From contig NZ_JAFBCM010000001.1 of assembly GCF_016907715.1 (NCBI RefSeq), positions 3,906,001 through 3,970,000 on the forward strand: DNA of 64,000 nt, given 5' to 3'. The first letter of the stretch is position 1. Each line of letters opens with the position of its first letter. Of this stretch, positions 33,753-42,623 are shown piece after piece. The notes under the pieces were generated by a model. That model had not been told where the DNA came from. It saw only the letters and a program-made list of their open reading frames with translations, and made no database searches. Source of the DNA: Tenggerimyces flavus. Its GTDB lineage: Bacteria > Actinomycetota > Actinomycetes > Propionibacteriales > Actinopolymorphaceae. Position numbers and translations under genes: made by a program.

Positions 33753-36596
33753 ATGACGGAGACGGTGAGCGGGCCTCGCGGGGGCGCCAAGGGGCGCTCG
33801 GCGACCAAGGGCCTGAAGATCGGCCGGATCTTCACCACTCCAGGCGTTCATCCCTACGACGAGGTGACCTGGGAGCGCCGGGACGTCCTCCAGCAGAACT
33901 GGAAGACGGGCGAGACGGTGTTCCAGCAGAGTGGAGTGGAGTTCCCCGACTTCTGGTCGGTGAACGCCTCCACGATCGTCACCACGAAGTACTTCCGCGG
34001 TGCGGTCGGCACTGAGCAGCGGGAGTGGAGCCTCAAGCAGCTCATCGACCGGGTCGTGAAGACGTACCGGCGCGCCGGTGAGGAGTACAACTACTTCGCC
34101 AGCCCCGCCGCCGCGGAGACGTTCGAGCACGAGCTCACCTGGATGCTGCTGCACCAGGTGTTCAGCTTCAACTCGCCGGTCTGGTTCAACGTCGGCACGC
34201 CGTCGCCGCAGCAGGTGAGCGCCTGCTTCATCCTCGCCACCGACGATTCGATGGACTCGATCCTCAACTGGTACCGGGAAGAGGGCCTGATCTTCAAGGG
34301 CGGCTCCGGTGCCGGGGTCAACCTCTCCCGCATCCGGTCCAGCCGTGAGCTGCTGTCGTCCGGCGGCACGGCGTCTGGCCCGGTCTCGTTCATGCGCGGC
34401 GCGGACGCGTCCGCCGGGACGATCAAGTCCGGCGGTGCCACCCGGCGCGCGGCGAAGATGGTGATCCTCGACGTCGACCACCCCGACATCGAGGAGTTCA
34501 TCGAGACCAAGGCGCGCGAGGAGGACAAGATCCGCGCGCTGCGCGACGCCGGCTTCGACATGGACCTCGGCGGCAAGGACATCGTCAGCGTCCAGTACCA
34601 GAATGCGAACAACTCGGTGCGCGTCTCCGACGAGTTCATGCGCGCGTACGAGGACGGCAACGCGTTCGGCCTGCGTGCTCGCGCCACCGGCGAGGTGCTG
34701 GACAAGGTCGACGCGAAGGAGCTGTTCCGCAAGATCGCGCTGGCCGCGTGGGGTTGTGCCGACCCGGGCATCCAGTACGACGACACGATCAACGACTGGC
34801 ACACCACGCCGGAGACCGGGCGGATCACCGCGTCCAACCCGTGCAGCGAGTACATGCACCTGGACAACTCCTCCTGCAACCTGGCTTCGCTCAACCTGTT
34901 GAAGTTCCTGCGCGACGACGACACGTTCGACACCGACAAGTTCGCCAAGGCCGTCGAGCTGATCATCACCGCGATGGACATCTCGATCTGCTTCGCGGAC
35001 TTCCCGACCGAGGCGATCGGCGAGACCACCCGCGCGTACCGGCAGCTCGGCATCGGCTACGCCAACCTCGGCGCGCTGCTGATGGCGACCGGGCACGGGT
35101 ACGACTCCGAGGGCGGCCGCGCGATGGCGGCGGCGATCACGTCGCTGATGAACGGCACCGCGTACAAGCGCTCTGCCGAGCTGGCCGCGATCGTCGGCCC
35201 GTACGACGGCTACGCCCGCAACGCCGAGCCGCACAAGCGCGTGATGCGCAAGCACGCGGCGGCGAACGACGCGATCCAGCCGGTCGAGACGCTGGACGAG
35301 ACCGTGCTCGACGCGGCCTCGAAGGCGTGGGCGGCGGCGCTGGAGACCGGCGAGAAGTACGGCTGGCGCAACGCGCAGGCTTCGGTGCTCGCGCCGACCG
35401 GCACCATCGGCCTGATGATGGACTGCGACACGACGGGCATCGAGCCGGACCTCGCGCTGGTGAAGTTCAAGAAGCTCGTCGGCGGCGGCTCGATGCAGAT
35501 CGTCAACAACACCGTGCCGCGTGCGCTCCGCCGGATGGGCTACCAGGAGGAGCAGGTCGAGGCGATCGTCGAGTACATCTCCGAGCACGGCCACGTGGTC
35601 GACGCGCCGGGGCTCAAGCAGGAGCACTACGAGGTGTTCGACTGCGCGATGGGCCAGCGTTCGATCCGGCCGATGGGGCACGTGAAGATGATGGCCGCGG
35701 TGCAGCCGTTCATCTCCGGTGCGATCTCGAAGACCGTGAACATGCCGGAGACGGCGACGGTCGAGGAAGTCGAGGAGATCTACTACCAAGGTTGGAAGCT
35801 CGGGCTGAAGGCGCTGGCGATCTACCGCGACAACTGCAAGGTCGGCCAGCCGCTGTCGGACGCTCGGGCGAAGAAGGCCTCTTCGTCGGAGTCTTCGGCG
35901 GCGGAGAAGGAGGTCGTGGTCGAGTACCGGCCCGACCGGAAGCGGCTGCCGAAGTCGCGTCCGTCCCGGACGACCTCGTTCACGGTCGGCGGTGCCGAGG
36001 GCTACATGACGGCGGGCTCGTACCCCGACGACGGCCTCGGCGAGGTGTTCCTCAAGCTGGGCAAGCAGGGTTCGACGCTCGCCGGGGTGATGGACGCGTT
36101 CTCGATCGCGATCTCGATCGCCTTGCAGTACGGCGTTCCGCTGGAGACGTTCGTCCAGAAGTTCACCAACCTGCGATTCGAGCCGGCCGGCATGACCGAC
36201 GACCCGGACGTGCGGATGTCGCAGTCGATCATGGACTACATCTTCCGCCGCCTGGCGCTGGACTACCTGTCCTTCGAGCAGCGCTCGGCGCTGGGAATCT
36301 ACTCGGCGGACGAGCGGCAGCGGCAGCTCGAGACGGGCTCCTATGAGCCCGTGGTCGAGTCCGTACCCGAGGACACCGGCGACGCGTCGTCGCTGAAGCA
36401 ATCGCAGGTTGACGAGACGCCCGCTGCCGCTGCCAAGCCGGCGCCGACGCAGGCCCACACGTCGACCGAGCTGCTGGAAGCCATCACCGGCACCACCGCC
36501 GACGCCCCGCTGTGCTTCACCTGTGGCACCAAGATGCGCCCCGCCGGAAGCTGCTTCGTCTGCGAAGGCTGCGGCAGCACGAGCGGGTGCTCGTAG
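33753..36596 (+). CDS. nrdJ: Vitamin B12-dependent (class II) ribonucleoside-diphosphate reductase
   Basis: This 947-residue enzyme reduces ribonucleotides to deoxyribonucleotides using adenosylcobalamin and so works with or without oxygen. Visible motifs are VSACFILATDDSMDSI (an active-site cysteine), KGGSGAGVNLSRIR, NPCSEYMHLDNSSCNLASLN (the N-x-C-x-E radical core) and LAPTGTIGLMMDCDTTGIEP. The C-terminus ends in a cysteine-rich tail, LCFTCGTKMRPAGSCFVCEG then CGSTSGCS, typical of actinobacterial NrdJ. The ATG at 33753 gives the family N-terminus; the open frame extends upstream through nrdR but is not coding there. nrdR precedes it and a strong terminator follows. Confidence 0.97.
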   Translation: MTETVSGPRGGAKGRSATKGLKIGRIFTTPGVHPYDEVTWERRDVLQQNWKTGETVFQQSGVEFPDFWSVNASTIVTTKYFRGAVGTEQREWSLKQLIDRVVKTYRRAGEEYNYFASPAAAETFEHELTWMLLHQVFSFNSPVWFNVGTPSPQQVSACFILATDDSMDSILNWYREEGLIFKGGSGAGVNLSRIRSSRELLSSGGTASGPVSFMRGADASAGTIKSGGATRRAAKMVILDVDHPDIEEFIETKAREEDKIRALRDAGFDMDLGGKDIVSVQYQNANNSVRVSDEFMRAYEDGNAFGLRARATGEVLDKVDAKELFRKIALAAWGCADPGIQYDDTINDWHTTPETGRITASNPCSEYMHLDNSSCNLASLNLLKFLRDDDTFDTDKFAKAVELIITAMDISICFADFPTEAIGETTRAYRQLGIGYANLGALLMATGHGYDSEGGRAMAAAITSLMNGTAYKRSAELAAIVGPYDGYARNAEPHKRVMRKHAAANDAIQPVETLDETVLDAASKAWAAALETGEKYGWRNAQASVLAPTGTIGLMMDCDTTGIEPDLALVKFKKLVGGGSMQIVNNTVPRALRRMGYQEEQVEAIVEYISEHGHVVDAPGLKQEHYEVFDCAMGQRSIRPMGHVKMMAAVQPFISGAISKTVNMPETATVEEVEEIYYQGWKLGLKALAIYRDNCKVGQPLSDARAKKASSSESSAAEKEVVVEYRPDRKRLPKSRPSRTTSFTVGGAEGYMTAGSYPDDGLGEVFLKLGKQGSTLAGVMDAFSIAISIALQYGVPLETFVQKFTNLRFEPAGMTDDPDVRMSQSIMDYIFRRLALDYLSFEQRSALGIYSADERQRQLETGSYEPVVESVPEDTGDASSLKQSQVDETPAAAAKPAPTQAHTSTELLEAITGTTADAPLCFTCGTKMRPAGSCFVCEGCGSTSGCS

Positions 36597-36613
36597 AGCC
36601 GATTGTCGAGTGA

Positions 36614-36647
36614 GGCGAGGGCCTGGCCGGTTGGCCAGGCCCTCGCC
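36614..36647 (+). terminator. nrdJ terminator
   Basis: Perfect 15-bp arms GGCGAGGGCCTGGCC and GGCCAGGCCCTCGCC with a GGTT loop lie 17 bp after the nrdJ stop codon. Confidence 0.82.
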
Positions 36648-36651
36648 GCGT

Positions 36652-36804
36652 CTAGACCCAGATCTCGATCGCCACCACCTGCTGCGCGCCGACGAGGTCG
36701 GCGATCGTCGGCGCGATGATCGCCTGCACGAACCGGCCGTCCGCGTCGAGCTCGATGCCCACCCACCCCTGCGGACAGGCATCCACACCAAGAACACTGG
36801 GCAT
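36652..36804 (-). pseudogene. DUF429 protein, N-terminal remnant (50 aa)
   Basis: From an ATG at 36804 the minus strand encodes MPSVLGVDACPQGWVGIELD and ends QQVVAIEIWV, then TAG. GVDACPxGWVG and VVAI-I are the N-terminal strands of DUF429 proteins, which are normally above 200 residues and continue with a PIGL-type motif after this point. Here the frame stops and the nrdJ terminator begins 4 bp further on. It is a truncated remnant, though a short peptide could still be made. Confidence 0.7.
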
Positions 36805-36836
36805 CGTCGCACCCTTGTCGCGTGAGGAGTCACCAA

Positions 36837-37577
36837 GTGCGGGTCGTCAGGGTCGGGCTCACTCCCCTCAAGGGCATGGCACATCTCGCGTTGGACAGCG
36901 TCGAGCTGGCGTTGGACGGGCCAGTGGGGGATCGGGTGTTCTGTCTGGTCGACCCCGCCACTCACCGCGTGCTGCGCACGGTCGAGGACGACGCGCTGAT
37001 GGCCTGCCGGGCGGAGTGGACCGATCCCGTCCTGACGATTCGCACGCCGATCGGGACCGTGACCGGCGAGGTTGAGGTCGGCAGCGAGCTCACCGCCGAC
37101 TACTGGGGACGAACCGCGCGGCTGCGGGAGGTGCGCGGTCCGTGGGCGGAGCTGCTGAGCGCGTACGCCGGACGCCCCGTCGTGCTCTGCCGCACTACAC
37201 CCGGCGAGATCATCTGGGCTGGCTCCGTCTCGATCGTCACCACCGCGTCCCTCGCCGAGCTGGCGCGTCGGGTGGGACGGGTGGTGGACGATGGCGCGAG
37301 GTTCCGGGCGACGTTCGTCGTCGACACCGGCGACGACGAGCCGTTCGCCGAGGACCGCTGGCAGCAGGTTCGGCTCGGCGACGCCGTCCTGCGCGTACGC
37401 GGTCCGCTCGCCAGATGCGCCGTCGTCGACCGCCACCCAGCCCGAGGCGGGCACGACCTGCCCGCCCTCAAGGCGCTCGCCCACGACCGCACCAAGGACG
37501 GCGAGATCCTGTTCGGCATCTCCGCCGACGTCGTCCGCCCTGGAATCGTCAACGGACGTTGGGTAGCACCTCGGTAG
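36837..37577 (+). CDS. MOSC domain protein
   Basis: This 246-residue protein has an N-terminal MOSC beta-barrel half (VVRVGLTPLKGMAHLALDSV) and the MOSC core. FAEDRWQQVRLGDAVLRVRG and the RCAVVDRHPARG motif include the single cysteine that usually ligands molybdenum. MOSC proteins are sulfur carriers or N-hydroxylated-compound reductase components linked to the molybdenum cofactor. The GTG at 36837 is preferred over 36822 because GAGGAG is placed 7 bases before it. Its end overlaps the convergent LLM gene by 29 bp. Confidence 0.85.
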   Translation: MRVVRVGLTPLKGMAHLALDSVELALDGPVGDRVFCLVDPATHRVLRTVEDDALMACRAEWTDPVLTIRTPIGTVTGEVEVGSELTADYWGRTARLREVRGPWAELLSAYAGRPVVLCRTTPGEIIWAGSVSIVTTASLAELARRVGRVVDDGARFRATFVVDTGDDEPFAEDRWQQVRLGDAVLRVRGPLARCAVVDRHPARGGHDLPALKALAHDRTKDGEILFGISADVVRPGIVNGRWVAPR

Positions 37578-38520
37578 CCGCGCGGTCGAGCTGGACGAGC
37601 GCGAGGTCGGGGTCCTTCGGCGGCACGAACACCACCGAGTCCGATCCCGACTCGACCAGCGCCAGGATGCCGGTGACGCAGTCGTCCGCCGAGCCCGCGA
37701 TCGCGAGCTGGGCGAGCGCCTCGTCCGGCAGCGCCTCGGCCAGCTCCGCCGGACCGCCGGTCGACTCGACGAGCGCGCGCACCCGGTCGGCCAGCGCCTC
37801 GTCGTCGAGCTGGAACGGCGACCGGTACGAGAGGCTCGTCGCCGTCTCGAGGCGGGCGTTCGTCCGTGCCGGGTCGAGGTCGAAGTGCGCGAACGTGATC
37901 AGCTGGTGCTCGTCCGTACGTCCCGCCGCCGCCCGGCCGGCGTCGATGTGGCCGCGCGCCCACCGTTGGTACGTCGGCGTCGCCAGCTCCGCGAGCAGCG
38001 TCCCGTTGGCGACCTCACCGGACAGCTTGAGCGACTTCTCGCTGCGTACGCCCGAGACGATCGGCGGCACGGCGGCGGGCGGGTAGTCCAGCTTCACGTT
38101 GTCGAAGTGCACGTACTTGCCGTCGGTCGTCACCGTCTCGCCCGCGAGCAGCCGCCGGACGACATCGATCGTCTCGCGCAGCGCGGCGAGCTGTGACGGC
38201 GGCAACGCGCCGATCTGCCGCATCCAGTCCGTGACGCCGTGGCCGAAGCCCGGGATGAACCGGCCGGGGAAGAGGCGCTCGAGGTTCGCCAGCTCCATCG
38301 CGGCGAGCGCCGGGTTGCGCAGCACGGCGGGCAGGATGCCGATGCCGATCGTGATCCGTTCGGTCACCGAGGCCGCGACCGCGGCGGTCGAGATCGCGCC
38401 GGCGAAGAAGCAGTCCTCGACCACCCACAGCTCGTCGTACCCCAGCTCCTCGACCCGCCTCGCGAAGTCGCGCAACTCCTCGGGCGGCCTGACACAGCGG
38501 TACATGACGCCGACGCGCAT
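37549..38520 (-). CDS. LLM class flavin-dependent oxidoreductase (F420- or FMN-dependent)
   Basis: This 323-residue protein has the luciferase-like TIM barrel: MRVGVMYRCVRPPEELRDFA, ELGYDELWVVEDCFFAGA, RITIGIGILPAVLRNPALAA and FPGRFIPGFGHGV. This pattern resembles F420-dependent LLM reductases and dehydrogenases of actinobacteria. FMN remains possible because no residue seen decides the cofactor. It is divergent from the DinB-fold gene and convergent, with overlap, to the MOSC gene. Confidence 0.93.
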   Translation of the reverse strand: MRVGVMYRCVRPPEELRDFARRVEELGYDELWVVEDCFFAGAISTAAVAASVTERITIGIGILPAVLRNPALAAMELANLERLFPGRFIPGFGHGVTDWMRQIGALPPSQLAALRETIDVVRRLLAGETVTTDGKYVHFDNVKLDYPPAAVPPIVSGVRSEKSLKLSGEVANGTLLAELATPTYQRWARGHIDAGRAAAGRTDEHQLITFAHFDLDPARTNARLETATSLSYRSPFQLDDEALADRVRALVESTGGPAELAEALPDEALAQLAIAGSADDCVTGILALVESGSDSVVFVPPKDPDLALVQLDRAATEVLPNVR

Positions 38521-38556
38521 GAACGTCTCCCTCCAGTCGATGCGACGATCTCACAT

Positions 38557-39246
38557 ATGACCGACATCGATGCCGCGACCCTTGTCGACCTCGTCCGAGC
38601 CAGTCACCTCCGCCTGCACAAGCTCGTCGACGGGCTCACCGACGCGCAGGCGCGCGAACCGTCCGCGTTGCCGGACTGGTCGCGCGGACACGTTCTCACC
38701 CACGTCGCGAACCTCGCGACCGCGTTCGCGCGGGTCACCGACTTCGCCCTGCGGGGCGAGCAGGTCGAGGTGTACGAGGGCGGTCGGCCGGCGCGTGCCG
38801 CCGCGATCGAGGCGGGTGCCGGGCGGCCTGCCGCGGAGCTGGTACGGGCGGTGGTGGAGTCCGACGCGTTGTTGGAGCAGGCGTGGGCGAAGGCCGGTCC
38901 GGACGACTGGGCACGACCCGTTCGGTATCGCGACGGCGTGCTGCTGGACACGGTGTGGTGCCGGTGGCGCGAGGCCGAGGTGCACGCGGTCGACGCGCAC
39001 CTGGGGTACGAGCCTTCGCAATGGTCGCCGGAGTTCTGCGCGCACCTGGTGGAGTTCCTGACGCCGCGGGTGCCGGAGGGGATCGAGCTGATGCTGTCGC
39101 CGGTCGACGGCGAACGCGCGTTCCTGCTCGGCGGCGGCCGCGAGGTGGAGCTGCGCGGTCACCTCAGCGATCTGGTCGCCTGGCTGGCGGGACGGCGCCA
39201 CGGCGACATCGACGGGGAGCTCGTCGAGCTGAACCCCTGGCCTTAG
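38557..39246 (+). CDS. Maleylpyruvate isomerase family (DinB-fold, mycothiol-dependent) enzyme
   Basis: This 229-residue protein shows the four-helix DinB/MDMPI fold: LVRASHLRLHKLVDGLTDAQ, SALPDWSRGHVLTHVANLAT, and a WREAEVHAVDAHLGY motif. The histidines in GHVLTHV and EVHAVD form the expected metal site. Family members are mycothiol-dependent isomerases or S-transferases. The exact reaction is unknown. The ATG at 38557 gives the standard family start. Confidence 0.85.
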   Translation: MTDIDAATLVDLVRASHLRLHKLVDGLTDAQAREPSALPDWSRGHVLTHVANLATAFARVTDFALRGEQVEVYEGGRPARAAAIEAGAGRPAAELVRAVVESDALLEQAWAKAGPDDWARPVRYRDGVLLDTVWCRWREAEVHAVDAHLGYEPSQWSPEFCAHLVEFLTPRVPEGIELMLSPVDGERAFLLGGGREVELRGHLSDLVAWLAGRRHGDIDGELVELNPWP

Positions 39247-39276
39247 GCCGACGCTAGCCGCCGGCCTCCGGCCTAA
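39243..39276. terminator. Inverted repeat covering both convergent stop codons
   Basis: TTAGGCCG and CGGCCTAA (8 bp, perfect) enclose 18 bases that contain a further GC-rich CCGGCC/GGCC core. The arms contain the TAG of the DinB-fold gene and the TAG of the DUF3037 gene, so one hairpin can end both transcripts. Confidence 0.55.
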
Positions 39277-39653
39277 CGGACGAGTTGGTGCAGGAGCCGG
39301 TCGACCTCGGCTTTGGGGTCGTCGGTGAGGCCGGCGTGGACGGGGCCGGGTTGGACGATCGTGCTGCGCGGCGCGGTGAGCCAGCGGAACCGTTCGCCTC
39401 GCGGCAGCGCGCCGGCCGGGCCGGCGTCGGCGTTGCCGCGGCAGACGGCGCAGATCGCGTCGAGCGCCTCGCGTACCGCCTCGACGTCGGCCTCGGCGTC
39501 GAGGCAGGTGAGCCGGGCGACGTCGACGTGGACGGCGGCCTCGAGGAAGTCGTGCTGCTGGCAGTAGACGACGACGCCGACGTTGACGGTCTCGCCGCGT
39601 TCGATCCTGGGAACGGCGCGCAGCAGGGCGTAGTCGAAGACAGCTCTGGTCAT
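39273..39653 (-). CDS. DUF3037 protein
   Basis: This 126-residue protein starts MTRAVFDYALLRAVPRIERG, followed by ETVNVGVVVYCQQHDFLEAA, the DUF3037 hallmark. The family has no established function. Its ATG overlaps the stop codon of the HipA-like gene by 4 bp. This two-gene order is common in actinobacteria and suggests that the two proteins act together. Confidence 0.8.
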   Translation of the reverse strand: MTRAVFDYALLRAVPRIERGETVNVGVVVYCQQHDFLEAAVHVDVARLTCLDAEADVEAVREALDAICAVCRGNADAGPAGALPRGERFRWLTAPRSTIVQPGPVHAGLTDDPKAEVDRLLHQLVR

Positions 39654-40414
39654 GGCGTTTTCACCCAGCTGCGTGGGGATTTCGCGCGTGCGGCGAGGTG
39701 GTCGACGTACGCCTGTTTGGTGGTGGCTTCGTCGATCCACTCGTCGGGAACGTGCGCGACGACGTCGTGGAGCAGCTCGTCGGTGACCTGGGGCGCGAGG
39801 TCGGCGTCGGCAGCTGCGAGGCCGTCCGTGAACGCTGTCAAGGCGTGGTTGACATAGTCGTACGGACGGTTGGCGGACTGCTCGGGTGTGGGCCAGGTGT
39901 GTTGGAACAGCAGCGTCGCGCCGTGGTCGATGCAGTAGAGCTCGCGGTGCCAGACGAGCAGGTTGGGGTTGCGCCAGCTGCGGTCGACGTTCGTCACCAG
40001 GCCGTCGAACCAGAGGATACGCGCGGCGGTCTCGGGAGCGGGCTTCCAGGAGACGCCCTCGTACCCGAGCGCTCGGGGCAGGAAGTCCATGCCGAGGTTG
40101 GTGCCGGCGCTGGCGTGCAGGACGTCTTGGACCTCGGGATCGGGTTCGTGGCGGCCGATCTGTGGATCGAGGTGGACGACGACGAGCTCGGGGATCGCGA
40201 TGCCGAGCCTTCGTCCGAGCTCGCCGGCGATGACCTCGGCGACGAGGGCCTTGAGTCCTTGGCCAGCGCCACGGAACTTTACGACGTACGTACCGAGGTC
40301 GTCGGCCTCGACCAGGCCGGGGAGGGAGCCGCCTTCGCGCAACGGGGTGACGTATCGAGTCGCCTCCACGGTCCGCAGCACGGGCGTCAGGCTACCGTCG
40401 GGGTGGACGTCCAC
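39650..40414 (-). CDS. HipA-like kinase domain protein
   Basis: This 254-residue protein has a HipA-type protein kinase fold. It shows YVVKFRGAGQGLKALVAEVI (ATP-lysine strand), a catalytic loop LVTNVDRSWRNPNLLVW and a metal-binding CIDHGATLLF. It lacks the N-terminal domain of full HipA toxins (about 440 aa), so it is a compact homolog. A HipB-type DNA-binding partner is absent; the partner is DUF3037. The GTG at 40414 is used. Its target could be a translation factor, as for HipA, but that is unproven. Confidence 0.85.
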   Translation of the reverse strand: MDVHPDGSLTPVLRTVEATRYVTPLREGGSLPGLVEADDLGTYVVKFRGAGQGLKALVAEVIAGELGRRLGIAIPELVVVHLDPQIGRHEPDPEVQDVLHASAGTNLGMDFLPRALGYEGVSWKPAPETAARILWFDGLVTNVDRSWRNPNLLVWHRELYCIDHGATLLFQHTWPTPEQSANRPYDYVNHALTAFTDGLAAADADLAPQVTDELLHDVVAHVPDEWIDEATTKQAYVDHLAARAKSPRSWVKTP

Positions 40415-40432
40415 GGTGCAAGGGAGCTACTG

Positions 40433-41101
40433 ATGAGGATCGCGATTGCCGGAGCGCACGGGCAGATCGGCCTGCGGCTGGGGCGGCTGCTCGCCGCGCG
40501 CGGCGACTCGGTGGTGGGGCTGGTACGGAACCCGGACCACGTGCCCGACCTGGCGGAGGCCGGCGTCGAGGGCGTGGTGCTGGACCTCGAGCAGCCGGTG
40601 ATGGATCCGCTGGCGGAGGCGATCGAGGAATGCGACGCGGTCGTGTTCGCGGCCGGTGCCGGGCCGGGGAGCGGTGCGGCGCGGAAGGACACCGTCGACC
40701 GCGGCGCCGCGGTCCTGCTCGCCGAGTCGGCCGGGTTGTCGGGCATCTCGCGCTACCTGTTGGTCTCGTCGATCGGCGTCGACTCCGTCCGCGACGGCGC
40801 TGTCCCCTCGGGCGTGGACGAGGTGTTCCTGGCGTACCTGCGCGCGAAGCTCGCCGCCGAGGAGGCGCTGTTGAAGGAGAAGCTGGACCTGACGATCCTG
40901 CGCCCCGGCGGCCTCACCAACGACGCCGGAACGGGCCGTGTGACGCTCGCTCCGAACGTCGACCGCGGCCAGGTGACCCGCGACGACGTCGCAGCCGTCC
41001 TCGTCGCGTTGCTGGACGAGCCCCGCACCGCCGGCCTCGTGTTGGGCCTCACCGGCGGCGACGTGCCCATCAAGGAGGCCGTCGCCGCGGTCTGTGGATA
41101 A
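40433..41101 (+). CDS. NAD(P)-binding SDR-type protein (NAD(P)H-binding domain)
   Basis: This 222-residue atypical SDR has a Rossmann start MRIAIAGAHGQIGLRLGRLL (GAHGQIG dinucleotide motif), ECDAVVFAAGAGPGSGAARK, YLLVSSIGVDS and LDLTILRPGGLTND. It resembles the YwnB/YhfK-like NAD(P)H-binding family. GGGAG precedes the ATG. It is divergent from the HipA-like gene with an 18-bp gap, so the two promoters must overlap. The substrate is unknown. Confidence 0.9.
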   Translation: MRIAIAGAHGQIGLRLGRLLAARGDSVVGLVRNPDHVPDLAEAGVEGVVLDLEQPVMDPLAEAIEECDAVVFAAGAGPGSGAARKDTVDRGAAVLLAESAGLSGISRYLLVSSIGVDSVRDGAVPSGVDEVFLAYLRAKLAAEEALLKEKLDLTILRPGGLTNDAGTGRVTLAPNVDRGQVTRDDVAAVLVALLDEPRTAGLVLGLTGGDVPIKEAVAAVCG

Positions 41102-41168
41102 CTTCCGACGGCTTGGTGGTCGGGAGGCGCATCCTTTGGGTGGGAAGCGGTACCCGAAGGAGTGCGTG

Positions 41169-41657
41169 ATGAGGTATCCGACAGAGGTGCTCGGTGAGGT
41201 CGAGATCCGGCCTTGGCTCAACGAAGCCGAGGTTCAGTATCTGACGGCGTTCGCTCGGACGCGGCGGTGGTTCAGGCCGCAGGGGCCCTATGTCGTGCTC
41301 GGGCCTGACGCGGTCGAGACGTACGACGATCTGGCCGCCATCAATCGGCCGTGGCCGGGGGAGCCGAGCCTCGCCTGTGACTGGGTGCCGAGTGACAATG
41401 GGCGGCGGATGTGCTTCAACGGGCGGGAGAGCTTCTGCCAGCCGGCCGAGTGGCTGCGCTACCTGGTCGACACGTTCCTCGGCCCCGAGGCGGCCGCGCG
41501 GCAGAGCAAGGAGCCGGTGTTCGAGCGGTTCACGTTCGACCACGTACTGAACGGCGTCTTCGCGCTGAGGCGCCGCGACACTGGACGGCTGTGGCTGATC
41601 GAGGTCGTCGACAACGAGATCACCGAGCGGGAGCTCGTCGCGGCGGCAGCGGCCTAG
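41169..41657 (+). CDS. Conserved hypothetical protein (162 aa)
   Basis: The ATG at 41169 has a good AAGGAG and yields MRYPTEVLGEVEIRPWLNEA, followed by FARTRRWFRPQGPYVVLGPD, LACDWVPSDNGRRMCFNGRE and SFCQPAEWLRYLVDTFLGPE. Similar soluble proteins are widespread in actinobacteria, but no function is known to me. Its stop codon overlaps the convergent SWIM gene by 4 bp. Confidence 0.75.
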   Translation: MRYPTEVLGEVEIRPWLNEAEVQYLTAFARTRRWFRPQGPYVVLGPDAVETYDDLAAINRPWPGEPSLACDWVPSDNGRRMCFNGRESFCQPAEWLRYLVDTFLGPEAAARQSKEPVFERFTFDHVLNGVFALRRRDTGRLWLIEVVDNEITERELVAAAAA

Positions 41658-42562
41658 CTGTTGTGCGCCGCGAGGTTGCGCTGGGCGCGGCGGGCGGCGA
41701 GCGACGTCGGAGCCTCGCGGATCCGCGCCTCGACCTCCTGCCGGAACGCCGCGATGCCGCGCTCGCCAAGTGGCTCGGCGTAGTCGGCGATGTCGATGCT
41801 GAAGTACTGCTGGTCGTCGAAGCTGAACTTCACCAGCCACCGCACCAGCTGCAACGGCTTCGGCGGAACGGCAGCGCAGGCCCGCGCGTGCAGCTCGAGC
41901 AGCCGCACCGCTGCCGAGCCGATCGCGCCGGACGCGTCGTCGGCCGATGACAGCAGGCGAACTACCTTCACCAACGTCCGTTGGATCAACGCCACCGCCT
42001 CCGGCCGCTCCGCCTCGATCAGCCCTTCGAGCAGATCGGACGCGGCGCCCAGCTGCCGGCCGTAGATCACGGTCGACCGCGCGTCGAGCTTGCGCGGCCG
42101 GCGAACGAGCTCCTCGAGCTGCTCGCTGATCGCGCCGAGGTCGCCGACCGCGCGGGCGGCCCGGTCGGACAGCCGGGTGGCGAAGGCCGGCGCGTCGTCC
42201 ATGGCCTCGAGCACGAGGTCGATCAGGTCGTCCTGGCCGCGGGTGCGCAGATACTCCTGCACCGCCGAACCACGCTCGGCGATCGGCGGGCCTTCCTCGC
42301 CGGTGATCAGCAGCGCGACCGCGACGGTGTGCTTGCAGATGCGGCCGTCTTCGACTGCCACCGGGCACTCGCACGACCAGTCGTCCTTGCTGATCCGCAC
42401 CCGATAGCGGTGCGAACCTTCGACAGTCCCGAAGACGACACCGCCACCGCGGGCGAGCTCGGTGACGTGCCCGTCCTCGGCGTACTTCACGCCGCGCTCG
42501 AAGGACGCCAGGTCGGCGTCGACGATGAGCTCCTTCGCGGCATCGAAGCAGGAGGCGGTCAT
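41654..42562 (-). CDS. SWIM zinc-finger protein
   Basis: This 302-residue protein carries an N-terminal SWIM motif, CECPVAVEDGRICKHTVAVA (C-x-C-x(n)-C-x-H), near residues 64-83. A long helical C-terminal region follows, with KLDARSTVIYGRQLGAASDL and SIDIADYAEPLGERGIAAF. SWIM domains bind DNA or proteins and often accompany SNF2 helicases; this one stands apart from the SNF2/SWIM operon at 50.8-54.8 kb. It is divergent from the APH-fold gene. Confidence 0.85.
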   Translation of the reverse strand: MTASCFDAAKELIVDADLASFERGVKYAEDGHVTELARGGGVVFGTVEGSHRYRVRISKDDWSCECPVAVEDGRICKHTVAVALLITGEEGPPIAERGSAVQEYLRTRGQDDLIDLVLEAMDDAPAFATRLSDRAARAVGDLGAISEQLEELVRRPRKLDARSTVIYGRQLGAASDLLEGLIEAERPEAVALIQRTLVKVVRLLSSADDASGAIGSAAVRLLELHARACAAVPPKPLQLVRWLVKFSFDDQQYFSIDIADYAEPLGERGIAAFRQEVEARIREAPTSLAARRAQRNLAAHNS

Positions 42563-42623
42563 GTGATGACGGTACGACTCGCCACCGACAGCGCGCGACA
42601 AGGCACGCCCTATCGTGGGACGG

